64,000 nucleotides of DNA from Chitinophaga sp. S165 (GTDB taxonomy: Bacteria; Bacteroidota; Bacteroidia; Chitinophagales; Chitinophagaceae). The notes beneath the pieces were generated by a model. The model did no database searches, was not told the origin of the DNA, and saw nothing but the letters and a program-made list of their open reading frames with translations. Positions 24,532-31,659 of this stretch are shown here, piece by piece (the first letter of the stretch is position 1; each line of letters opens with the position of its first letter). The stretch is from NCBI RefSeq assembly GCF_003182155.1, contig NZ_QGTG01000004.1, positions 124,001 through 188,000 on the forward strand, read 5' to 3'. The translations under genes and the position numbers were made by a program.

Positions 24532-25872
24532 ATGTTGAAAGCATTCTACCAGTCTTTATTTTTTACAACGCGCTTCTATGCCTTGATGGGAAGTACGGCT
24601 ATGTTGTTCGTATTGGCCTACTTCTTTCCATCGTTGTATATAGTGTCGGAGCTGATCGTTACGCTACTTTTTTTCCTGCTGGTGCTGGATATATTTTTCC
24701 TGTTTGTAGCAGGGAAAAATCCGTTAGTGATAACACGTACCTTGGCTGGCCGTTTCAGTAATGGTGATAATAACGACATCAGTGTAAAGCTGGTGAATAA
24801 TTATCGTTTCCCCGTTACAGTTATAGTACTGGAAGAGTTACCGGTGCAGTTCCAGATACGTGATTTCAGAAAGAAGGTACAGTTGAAGGCAGGCGAGGAA
24901 AGTGAGATCCGCTATACATTGCGTCCTGTGGAGAGGGGAGAGTATCATTTCGGTAAAACGAACACTTTCACACGTAGTTTACTCGGACTGTCGCAGCGGT
25001 ATATTGCTGCAGAGAATGAGACAATGGTCAAAGTATATCCTTCTTTTTTACAGTTGCGTAATTACGAGTTCTTTTCTTTCAACGGCCGTTTACAGGAAAT
25101 GGGCGTGCATAAACAGCGTGTAACGGGGCATAGCCTTGAGTTTGATCATATTAAGGAATATGTACGCGGCGATGATGTGCGTATGCTGAACTGGAAAGCT
25201 ACAGCACGCAGGGGTACGCTGATGGTAAATAACTACGTTGAAGAAAAGTCGCAACAGGTATATTGTGTGATAGACAAAGGCAGGGCAATGAAGATGCCTT
25301 TCGAAGGATTGTCCCTGCTGGATTATGCGATCAACGCCTCGCTCATCTTCAGCAACATCGCGTTACAGAAGGGAGATAAAACAGGGCTTGTAACGCTTGC
25401 TGCACAACAGGTGGACGTGTTGCCATCTTCCGGTAAGAAGACGCAGATGAACCTCATCCTGGAGAAACTATATGCACAGGAAACGCAATGGCAGGAAAGT
25501 GATTATGAAAAGTTGAGTGTTACATTACGCAGTGTGTTTTCCCAACGTTCCTTATTGATCCTGTTCACGAACTTCGAGTCTATGACAGCATTACAGCGAC
25601 AGCTGCCTTATCTGCGAAGACTTGCGAAGTATCATCTGTTGCTGGTAGTATTCTTTGAGAATACTGAATTGAAAAAAGTAACCAAAGACCATGTGCATAC
25701 CGTAGAAGGGATCTATCGTCAGGTAATTGCACAGAAGTTTGCCTATGAGAAGAAACTGATGGTCAGGGAACTCACCAAATATGGTATTCTGTCTTTACTT
25801 ACGCCACCGGAACAATTGACCTTGAATGTGATCAATAAATACCTGGAATTAAAAGCGAGGGCGCTTATTTAA
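24532..25872 (+). CDS. DUF58 domain protein
   Basis: 446 aa with two N-terminal membrane helices (YALMGSTAMLFVLAYFFPSL and LFFLLVLDIFFLFVAG). A beta-sandwich region and the DUF58 core motif GDDVRMLNWKATARRGTLMV near residues 213-232 follow, leading into a VWA-like part (CVIDKGRAMKMPFEGLSLLD). DUF58 proteins pair with MoxR ATPases in envelope or stress functions; the Bacteroides aerotolerance operon has a related set. It is the last gene of the operon, and the convergent minus-strand gene starts only 21 bases downstream. Confidence 0.9.
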   Translation: MLKAFYQSLFFTTRFYALMGSTAMLFVLAYFFPSLYIVSELIVTLLFFLLVLDIFFLFVAGKNPLVITRTLAGRFSNGDNNDISVKLVNNYRFPVTVIVLEELPVQFQIRDFRKKVQLKAGEESEIRYTLRPVERGEYHFGKTNTFTRSLLGLSQRYIAAENETMVKVYPSFLQLRNYEFFSFNGRLQEMGVHKQRVTGHSLEFDHIKEYVRGDDVRMLNWKATARRGTLMVNNYVEEKSQQVYCVIDKGRAMKMPFEGLSLLDYAINASLIFSNIALQKGDKTGLVTLAAQQVDVLPSSGKKTQMNLILEKLYAQETQWQESDYEKLSVTLRSVFSQRSLLILFTNFESMTALQRQLPYLRRLAKYHLLLVVFFENTELKKVTKDHVHTVEGIYRQVIAQKFAYEKKLMVRELTKYGILSLLTPPEQLTLNVINKYLELKARALI

Positions 25873-25893
25873 TTGCAGGACCATCTCCTGTTG

Positions 25894-26532
25894 TTATTTG
25901 TCCAGGAGTATTTTCACAGGGATCGTACTTGTTACTGACATCGAAGAATCTCTTTTATTAGTAGCTGTAACAGTGATGGTGCGGGTGGTCGCATCATTGG
26001 TGTTTAACAGCAGGTCCTGTCCCAATAATTTCCCTGCGCTGGTACTGAATTTTATAGCAGCTGTGTCCAGCGGATAAACCTTTCCGCTGCTGAAAGATCC
26101 TTCCACGTTCAGGTAAAACCGGATGCCTCTTTTCAGGCTATCTGCATAATGGTTAAAGCGTATATTTTCCAGGTGTGGAATGGTAAGTTTGGTAGTGAGC
26201 GGTTGAGCTGTTTCCGGTACTGTTACCGTTAATTCAACCTGGTAGTTTTGTCTGGCCAGGCGTTGTCTGTCAATCTGCAAATAGCCGTTCTGTACGGCGC
26301 CGCAGGAGCTGATCACCTTGATATTCCTCCACCGGTAAGCTCCCTGTAAATAGCCTTCTGTTTTTTTGATATCTCCATTCGCATATTTGAATTCGAGCCC
26401 GATCTGGACATGATCATACAGTTCGGCTATAGCGGCCGGATCATAACTGGCAGTAACGCTGGTTATATTGTTTTGCTGTGCCTGTGCGGTAAGGAAAAGA
26501 AATAGCTGCGCGATGATTAAGAAAGCTCTCAA
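25894..26532 (-). CDS. Exported hypothetical protein
   Basis: I do not recognise the family. The 212 aa product begins with a TTG codon and a signal peptide (MRAFLIIAQLFLFLTAQAQ), which makes this start reasonable because no ATG precedes the signal. The mature part is a beta-sandwich-like chain with Ig-type repeats: SVTASYDPAAIAELYDHVQI, VELTVTVPETAQPLTTKLTI and TITVTATNKRDSSMSVTS. It lies 30 bases downstream of another minus-strand hypothetical gene and is likely co-transcribed with it. Confidence 0.6.
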   Translation of the reverse strand: MRAFLIIAQLFLFLTAQAQQNNITSVTASYDPAAIAELYDHVQIGLEFKYANGDIKKTEGYLQGAYRWRNIKVISSCGAVQNGYLQIDRQRLARQNYQVELTVTVPETAQPLTTKLTIPHLENIRFNHYADSLKRGIRFYLNVEGSFSSGKVYPLDTAAIKFSTSAGKLLGQDLLLNTNDATTRTITVTATNKRDSSMSVTSTIPVKILLDK

Positions 26533-26561
26533 GGTAGTTTTTTACCTGAAAGCTGAAAAAA

Positions 26562-27497
26562 TCATTCCACATTTACAAGTGCAGGCGGTTTTTTATATTT
26601 CTTAACAGATAGTGTTGTCCTGGGAACAGCCGCCGTATCATGGTTATCAACAGGTAATACAAGACAGGGATCAGCAGGCTGGTTTGTATTTTTCAACATT
26701 GCAGCTGCTGAACGGTTTTTACGGACAAATCCCGGAGTTTTGGCAGATCGTTCTTCTTTCTTTACTACTGGCAGAACAGGTTCCAGTACGGCTGTAACAA
26801 ATGCCTGTTCGCATCTGGCGCCATTGTTAACCTGGATATCGGTCTCGGTATGAAGAAAGCGCAGTTGCAGAACAACGATCGTAGCGGTTGCCTTAACTGG
26901 AATTGCCGGCAGATGCACAGTATGCATACTACCGCCTATAGGCACACAGTGGGCGGCCGTAGTGACGCCCTGGCAGGTATTATTGCTGAAATCCATATCC
27001 AGCGCGGCTACATGGAGTTGAATGTACCGGGTGCCTTTAGGAGGGTTCAGCCAGTGCTGCCATTTTTTAGGCAGTACAACCATGATGCTGCCATCTTCCT
27101 GTCGGAGCGTATCGATTCCTCCGATCGCCATCACAGCCTGGTTGTTATACCGGAAATCTTTCAGATGCCTGTGAAGAGCATCCGCACTAAATACCCGTTC
27201 ACCTCTTGGATGCAGGGTATCTTCTCTCAATGCCGCATAAACGGCCTTATTTAGCCTGAAAATCGTTGTTTCTTCCTTTATAGGCTGCCAGATTCCATTC
27301 AAGGCCGAACGGATCGATTTTGCGGCCTTACTGGCCTTTGCAAATTCTCTGCTGCTTTGCTTACTGGCGGCGGACATACTGTCCGGGCCATATTGGGGCA
27401 TTTTACGACAGAAGGGTTTACCATTCCTTTCGTAGAAGATGAGGTCTCCGACATGGCCGGAAAGCCCCTGGGTGATCATATTGAAATTTTGGGCCAT
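26562..27497 (-). CDS. Conserved hypothetical protein with N-terminal GLSGHVGDLIFY motif
   Basis: 311 aa, no signal peptide. The N-terminus ITQGLSGHVGDLIFYERNGK followed by PFCRKMP resembles a set of Bacteroidota hypothetical proteins (DUF6266-like) with a G-S-G-x-V-G-x-x-x-F-Y start. Later segments include a WQHWLNPPKGTRYI stretch and a basic, Pro-rich tail (VKKYKKPPALVNVE). Function unknown. It is probably the first gene of a two-gene unit with the exported protein downstream. Confidence 0.6.
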   Translation of the reverse strand: MAQNFNMITQGLSGHVGDLIFYERNGKPFCRKMPQYGPDSMSAASKQSSREFAKASKAAKSIRSALNGIWQPIKEETTIFRLNKAVYAALREDTLHPRGERVFSADALHRHLKDFRYNNQAVMAIGGIDTLRQEDGSIMVVLPKKWQHWLNPPKGTRYIQLHVAALDMDFSNNTCQGVTTAAHCVPIGGSMHTVHLPAIPVKATATIVVLQLRFLHTETDIQVNNGARCEQAFVTAVLEPVLPVVKKEERSAKTPGFVRKNRSAAAMLKNTNQPADPCLVLPVDNHDTAAVPRTTLSVKKYKKPPALVNVE

Positions 27498-27606
27498 AAT
27501 GCTACAATAGATTTTATCGAATTTACTGAAAATGTGTTGATTATACGTCTGAAACGGGTTCTTTCTTATATCACGTTTTTAATCTTCGACGTCATTTCAG
27601 GTAGAC

Positions 27607-27727
27607 AAAAAGTACACTTCTATATCCTATAAGGCTATCATAATGAGCTTATAATGAGCCTGATGTGCCCTTAAGAGACTAGGTTTTAGCCGGGAATGAG
27701 TTGGGCTTGAGTTGGACTTGATCAGGA
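27607..27727. repeat. Second intergenic element with 11-base periodicity
   Basis: AAAAAGTACACTTCTA (27607-27622) matches the left boundary of the element at 9807 in 14 of 16 bases. It is followed by 11-mers in register: ATAAGGCTATC (27629), ATAATGAGCTT (27640), ATAATGAGCCT (27651), GATGTGCCCTT (27662). Near the end GAGTTGGGCTT (27698) and GAGTTGGACTT (27709) are again 11 apart. The right inverted arm is degenerate. It fills most of the 306-base spacer between divergent genes. Confidence 0.65.
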
Positions 27728-27804
27728 AAAAAGGAAAGTTTTTAAGGGGGGAAATTGGGAGGAAATCGGTATTTTAGGAGATACACATTGTTAAATCACC
27801 CCCT

Positions 27805-28281
27805 ATGGAGCATCAGATACATCACCACAAAGGTAACTTATTAAGAGACTATGTCCCTGGAGTCTTGTATGTTTTCACGTTTTATGCAATGGTCCGGTTC
27901 TTTGCCGACGCCTGCATCAAGTTTGTAGTTGGAGCGGCCGGGACCATTTCCTATAAAGATCATCTTGCAACACGGCCTGTACTCGCAGCTATCATCTATT
28001 TTGTGTTTTGCCTCGCATGTTATTATGCGAACAGGAAAACATTTGAGATCATCAGGAAGGAGAGTTTTAAATTATGGATGAAACATCTGGGGATAGATAT
28101 TCTCTTGTACGGACTATGCATATTAATTGCTGCCGGATATAATAATTTTGTCGAAAAGATAGATCCGAATTTAAGGAATGCGGGATTATCGATAGCATTG
28201 TTCCTGGTGTTTTATTGTAAGCATGAAGGAATGAGACGTTGGTATAAAAAAGAACGCAGAAAGTTAAGAGTGGTGAGATAA
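27805..28281 (+). CDS. Hypothetical membrane protein
   Basis: I do not recognise it. The 158 aa chain has four likely helices: YVPGVLYVFTFYAMVRFFAD, PVLAAIIYFVFCLACYYA, LGIDILLYGLCILIAAGY and NAGLSIALFLVFYC. The C-terminus is strongly basic (MRRWYKKERRKLRVVR) and probably cytoplasmic. It stands alone and is followed by a strong terminator. Confidence 0.6.
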   Translation: MEHQIHHHKGNLLRDYVPGVLYVFTFYAMVRFFADACIKFVVGAAGTISYKDHLATRPVLAAIIYFVFCLACYYANRKTFEIIRKESFKLWMKHLGIDILLYGLCILIAAGYNNFVEKIDPNLRNAGLSIALFLVFYCKHEGMRRWYKKERRKLRVVR

Positions 28282-28314
28282 ACGGACATCATTTTTCATA
28301 ACAGATAAGTGATT

Positions 28315-28355
28315 AAAAAAGCGGGCATTTTCAATCTGAAAATGCCCGCTTTTTT
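28315..28355 (+). terminator. Strong intrinsic terminator
   Basis: AAAAAAGCGGGCATTTTCA (28315-28333) pairs with TGAAAATGCCCGCTTTTTT (28337-28355). It is a 19-bp stem with a three-base loop. Confidence 0.9.
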
Positions 28356-28383
28356 ATTGGCTGCCGGCGATAGCTATCCTGTA

Positions 28384-28442
28384 GGTTACTACTAACCTTT
28401 GGTATACTACTAACCATTTACTAGCAATTGTAGATAGTTTTG
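28384..28442 (+). promoter_or_regulatory. Putative operator and promoter of the DoxX-azoreductase operon
   Basis: TACTACTAACC occurs at 28387-28397 and 28405-28415, an 18-base spacing, and each copy forms the right half of an imperfect GGTTA/TAACC palindrome. TAGTTTTG (28435-28442) fits the -7 consensus and ends 18 bases before the ATG at 28461. The repeats lie where a repressor or activator would act, for example a redox- or quinone-sensing HxlR/MarR-type regulator; that identity is inference. Confidence 0.5.
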
Positions 28443-28460
28443 CCTCATCAAATTTATCAA

Positions 28461-28832
28461 ATGAAAACTTACAGGATTGTTTATTGGATTGCTACAGCAA
28501 TTATAGCACTAATGATGACGTATTCAGCGTATGCATATTTCACTGATGTGAAAATGGACCAGGCATTTCAGCACTTTGGTTATCCGGCATATTTCAGGGT
28601 CGAGCTGGCCATTGCGAAACTGATAGGTGTTGTATTGCTGTTGGCGCCGGTTGGCAGCAGGTTAAAGGAATGGACATATGCAGGTTTCACATTTACGTTC
28701 GTATCTGCAGCTATTGCACATGGTCTTTCAGGAGATCCGATGCCTGTTCCGGTGATACCGTTTGTTTTCCTTGCTATACTGGCAGCGTCTTACTTCACTT
28801 ATCATAAAATTAATAAAACATCAATAGCATGA
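28461..28832 (+). CDS. DoxX family membrane protein
   Basis: 123 aa starting MKTYRIVYWIATA; an in-frame ATG at 28440 lies inside the -7 element and is unlikely. It has four predicted helices, with the conserved HFGYPAYFRVELAIAKLIGV region and LLLAPVGSRLKEWTYAGFTF. DoxX-like proteins are small inner-membrane proteins associated with redox and quinone metabolism. Its stop overlaps the ATG of the azoreductase gene by four bases (ATGA), so the two are translationally coupled. Confidence 0.85.
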   Translation: MKTYRIVYWIATAIIALMMTYSAYAYFTDVKMDQAFQHFGYPAYFRVELAIAKLIGVVLLLAPVGSRLKEWTYAGFTFTFVSAAIAHGLSGDPMPVPVIPFVFLAILAASYFTYHKINKTSIA

Positions 28833-29428
28833 AAAAAATACTGAAGATTGTTTCCAGCGTAAACGGAGCACAATCAAAGAGCACACAGTTGGCGGACGCA
28901 GTGATTGAAAAACTGCTTGCAGCTAACCCGGGCAGTACAGTTAACGTAAAAGATCTGGCGAAACAACACTATGAACACTTTCACGAAGGACATCTGAAAG
29001 TATATCGTGGCATGGGAGAAGTAGCGCAGGAAGTGGTAGCGAAAGTGGAAAAGGTTTCTGACGATACCATCAATGAAGTAATGGATGCGGATGTTATTGT
29101 GATAGGCGTACCTATCTATAACTTTAATGTGCCATCTTCACTGAAGGCATGGATTGACCATGTGTTGCGTGCGGGAAAAACATTTTCTTATGCAACCGGT
29201 CAGGTAGAAGGATTGGTGAAGAATAAGAAAATATACCTGGCTGTATCTTCAGGAGCTGTTTATTCTGAAGGTCCGATGCAGGCATACAATTTTGCAGAAC
29301 CATATCTGAAGGCCTCACTTGGTTTTGTAGGAATGACCGATGTCACCACATTCTGGGCGGAAGGATGTGACATGCCTGGATACAAAGAGACTGCTTTGCA
29401 GAAAGCGATCGATCGTGTAGCTGTATAA
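28829..29428 (+). CDS. azoR: FMN-dependent NADH-azoreductase / quinone reductase
   Basis: 199 aa flavodoxin-fold protein of the AzoR family. The FMN phosphate-binding loop is SSVNGAQSKSTQLAD near residues 8-22. The flavin-contacting VIGVPIYNFNVPSSLKAWID segment lies near 91-110, followed by HVLRAGKTFSYATG. Members reduce quinones and azo compounds by two-electron transfer from NADH. The DoxX partner and upstream direct repeats suggest induction by electrophiles or quinones. It ends before a small terminator hairpin. Confidence 0.92.
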   Translation: MKKILKIVSSVNGAQSKSTQLADAVIEKLLAANPGSTVNVKDLAKQHYEHFHEGHLKVYRGMGEVAQEVVAKVEKVSDDTINEVMDADVIVIGVPIYNFNVPSSLKAWIDHVLRAGKTFSYATGQVEGLVKNKKIYLAVSSGAVYSEGPMQAYNFAEPYLKASLGFVGMTDVTTFWAEGCDMPGYKETALQKAIDRVAV

Positions 29429-29455
29429 GCTTGGTCTATACGTAGACAGGAACAG

Positions 29456-29476
29456 AGCTCCGTAAGGAGCTTTTGT
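29456..29476 (+). terminator. Short terminator-like hairpin after azoR
   Basis: AGCTCC (29456-29461), loop GTAA, GGAGCT (29466-29471) followed by TTTG. A modest hairpin. Confidence 0.6.
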
Positions 29477-29522
29477 TGTTTAATATTGTGATTGTCATTT
29501 CAAGAAAAATTTTGGAGATTTA

Positions 29523-29552
29523 TTGAAGTATTGTTTGTTTGATTTACATTTG
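29523..29552 (+). promoter_or_regulatory. Promoter of the small-protein/ART-like module
   Basis: TTG (29523-29525), 19 bases, TACATTTG (29545-29552). The predicted leader to the first small gene is about 160 bases and includes a GC-rich stretch with a CCCGT/ACGGG stem (about 29623-29668) inside otherwise AT-rich DNA. Confidence 0.55.
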
Positions 29553-29717
29553 AATACTGTTTGTTGACTTAACTCCACCTGAGAGAAATAATTGAAAACT
29601 TCCTGAATGATTTAATGTGGTATGCCCGTGTGGCATTGTGCTGGCTGTGCGTTTGCGCGTAACGGGGCGGGATTGGTATTGAAAGGAATTATTTGTTCAC
29701 TGAATAAAATTATAGTT

Positions 29718-29916
29718 ATGACATCAGAATATATTAATAAAGTAATTGAATGTATGGATAGAGAGATCGCAAGGAAAAAAATGAAGGAAGAGATAATCCA
29801 GAAGTGGAGAGAGGGGATTTTTGGATAATAATGGGAATTATGCAGCTCCTTACAGGAATTTAGGTCGGTGGATAGAGGAATGTACCGGAAGGGCAGGGAA
29901 GAAGACGCAGAATTAG
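29718..29916 (+). pseudogene. Frameshifted first copy of the small helical protein
   Basis: Starts MTSEYINKVIECMDREIARK, closely parallel to the intact copy at 30001. It stops at 29826-29828 after the codons for WREGIFG. In another frame from 29824 the sequence continues as DNNGNYAAPYRNLGRWIEEC, matching the second half of the intact copy (DNNGNYTPPYRNLGRWIDEY), and ends at 29914-29916. A single indel of one or two bases explains the break. It may be a decayed duplicate, a sequencing error, or a programmed shift, which I find less likely. Confidence 0.75.
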
Positions 29917-30000
29917 TATAATAGGCAATGTAGGGCGCCAGATAATAGCGGGTGTTGTTTATGCATCACATCGATTTAATAACAAATAAAAACTATAATC

Positions 30001-30210
30001 ATGACTTTAGAACACATGAAGAAAGTAATTGAGTTTGTGGATAGAAAGTATGCAAAGAATAGAACCAGGGAAGAGATAATAGAAGAATGGAAAGAGGTGG
30101 GCCTTTTAGATAACAATGGAAATTACACACCACCATATCGGAATTTGGGACGGTGGATCGATGAATATAGAAGGAAGCTTAAGGAAAAACAAACGTTATT
30201 GCAAGATTGA
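30001..30210 (+). CDS. Small charged helical protein, possible partner (antitoxin-like) of the ART-like protein
   Basis: 69 aa, very rich in Lys, Arg and Glu, with no signal peptide. The N-terminal helix MTLEHMKKVIEFVDRKYAKN and second helix REEIIEEWKEVGLL lead to a loop NNGNYTPPYRNLGRW and a final basic helix. The family is not one I can name. The gene precedes the ADP-ribosyltransferase-like gene by 60 bases and is preceded by a frameshifted paralogue. A short regulator directly upstream of an ART-like effector resembles toxin-antitoxin or DUF3791/DUF3990 pairs, but this is inference. Its codon use is AT-rich compared with flanking genes. Confidence 0.7.
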   Translation: MTLEHMKKVIEFVDRKYAKNRTREEIIEEWKEVGLLDNNGNYTPPYRNLGRWIDEYRRKLKEKQTLLQD

Positions 30211-30270
30211 AGTAATATAGTTTGATGGAGTTTTAGAGACATTGTTAACGCCAAATAATAAGTGTATTTT

Positions 30271-30978
30271 ATGTATCACGTTAGGCCTAATTTAGTGGTT
30301 GGATTTCATGGTTGTGACGAATCTGTTTGCAATACATTATTAAACAATCCCAATAGGATTAGAATAAGTACAAAGCGATATGACTGGCTAGGTAATGGAA
30401 TGTATTTCTGGGAGAACAATTATCAGCGGGCATTGGATTGGGCAAACGAAAAATTTCGACGGAAGAAGATTGCCAAGCCTGCTGTAATCGGTGCGGTTAT
30501 TGACCTGGGATACTGTTACGATTTCCTTGATGCAGCGCACATCCATACGTTTAAACATTTTTATGAGAAATTTATATCTGATGTTAAAAACGATGAAGGA
30601 AATTCGCACCAAAATGTAAATTTAGCGCATGGCAGTTTTAGGACGAAAATGATCGGAGAGCTGGATTGCCTTATAATTGAGCGCCTGCATAAAGAGATTG
30701 CCGCGCAGATGAAAGTGGATATAGAGCAACGGGGATTTACAGAAGAGCGTCTCCCTGACTCAGTGCGCGGCGCGTTTATCGAAGGAAAACCTGTCTTCGA
30801 AGGTTCCGGCATTCATGAAAAAACACATATCCAAATCGCCATCCGTAATCCGAACTGTATAAAGGGCTTCTTCCTGCCCCGTAGGGAAAGAATCTCAGAT
30901 GGTTTTCACTATGATCTCGACGATGTTTCTGAAGATGGTTTCATGGTATCCGAGCCAGACGTGCCATATGGTGTATAA
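30271..30978 (+). CDS. ADP-ribosyltransferase-like (PARP/DUF3990-type fold) protein, candidate effector
   Basis: 235 aa from ATG 30271; a GTG three codons upstream (30262) is possible. The N-terminus VVGFHGCDESVCN supplies a candidate H-G motif for NAD binding. YDWLGNGMYFWENNYQRALDWA follows at about residue 34, matching the G-x-G-x-Y-F-W-x...A-x-x-W-A signature of ART folds (the Tyr of H-Y-E). The C-terminal part has GIHEKTHIQIAIRNP, where a Glu or Gln could complete the triad. No signal peptide is present, so it is likely cytosolic. Members of this fold ADP-ribosylate protein or nucleic acid, often as toxins or phage-defence effectors. Neither target nor toxicity can be read from sequence. 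Confidence 0.65.
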   Translation: MYHVRPNLVVGFHGCDESVCNTLLNNPNRIRISTKRYDWLGNGMYFWENNYQRALDWANEKFRRKKIAKPAVIGAVIDLGYCYDFLDAAHIHTFKHFYEKFISDVKNDEGNSHQNVNLAHGSFRTKMIGELDCLIIERLHKEIAAQMKVDIEQRGFTEERLPDSVRGAFIEGKPVFEGSGIHEKTHIQIAIRNPNCIKGFFLPRRERISDGFHYDLDDVSEDGFMVSEPDVPYGV

Positions 30979-30983
30979 AAAGC

Positions 30984-31014
30984 AAGTCCCGGCAATAAGC
31001 TATTCCCGGGACTT
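30984..31014 (+). terminator. Hairpin after the ART-like gene
   Basis: AAGTCCCGG (30984-30992) pairs with CCGGGACTT (31006-31014). There is no long T-run, so it may act as a 3'-end stabiliser as well as a terminator. Confidence 0.55.
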
Positions 31015-31041
31015 ATATCCTGTCGTGTAAAAGCAGGCGGT

Positions 31042-31536
31042 TTACATGTATTTCATGGCCTCGTAGCCCAGTAATCTCCGCCACAAGGCTAATTGTCCGA
31101 TACAACTGGCTTCCCGGTAAGTCTGAAAAGAAACCAGATCAAACAGGCTCATTTTCATACCCGGCATTTCAAAAGGTTCATCAAACTTTTCATCATCCGC
31201 ATGAAGGAGCGCTTCTCTCAAAAGAGGTGAAATGATCTTCCAGTCTTTTTCAAAAGATGCCAGTGAAGGATAGGTGACGCCATCCTGTATGCCCTTGTGG
31301 TCTTTAAAAAGTTCGTGTGCTTCTTGTTGTTTTTCGATACCGAAAGACCTGGCCAGTTCAAATCTTTCGTTTACCAGGCTGCCTGCCAGCCATGCCATGT
31401 GATTAGCTTTTGTACCCAGGCGTTGATTGGCATCTTTTTCAGAAATATCTACAATAACGTTTGAGAAAAACTTGGTATGCATGTCATACAATACCATGAA
31501 GCCAAAAGTTTTGCTGCTAACTGGTTGTACTTCCAT
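31042..31536 (-). CDS. DinB-like family protein
   Basis: 164 aa four-helix-bundle type. The first metal-ligand-type segment is VLYDMHTKFFSNVI, followed by NHMAWLAGSLVNERFELARSFG and a C-terminal FQTYREASCIGQLALWRRLLG. In DinB/YfiT proteins three His residues bind a divalent metal. Here the first and second His are visible, while the third position is unclear, so the metal site may be altered. Function is unknown; related proteins serve in thiol or damage responses. It is convergent with the ART-like gene and divergent from the AraC-type gene. Confidence 0.7.
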   Translation of the reverse strand: MEVQPVSSKTFGFMVLYDMHTKFFSNVIVDISEKDANQRLGTKANHMAWLAGSLVNERFELARSFGIEKQQEAHELFKDHKGIQDGVTYPSLASFEKDWKIISPLLREALLHADDEKFDEPFEMPGMKMSLFDLVSFQTYREASCIGQLALWRRLLGYEAMKYM

Positions 31537-31659
31537 TTTTAATAGTATTGGTGATTACTAAGATAGCCAATAAGCTCCTGTAGGCCAGCTGCCGGAGCAG
31601 CCAATCATAGGGGGCATTTAAGACAAATGCAGTAAATTAGTAGTCATATACACTCAGTT

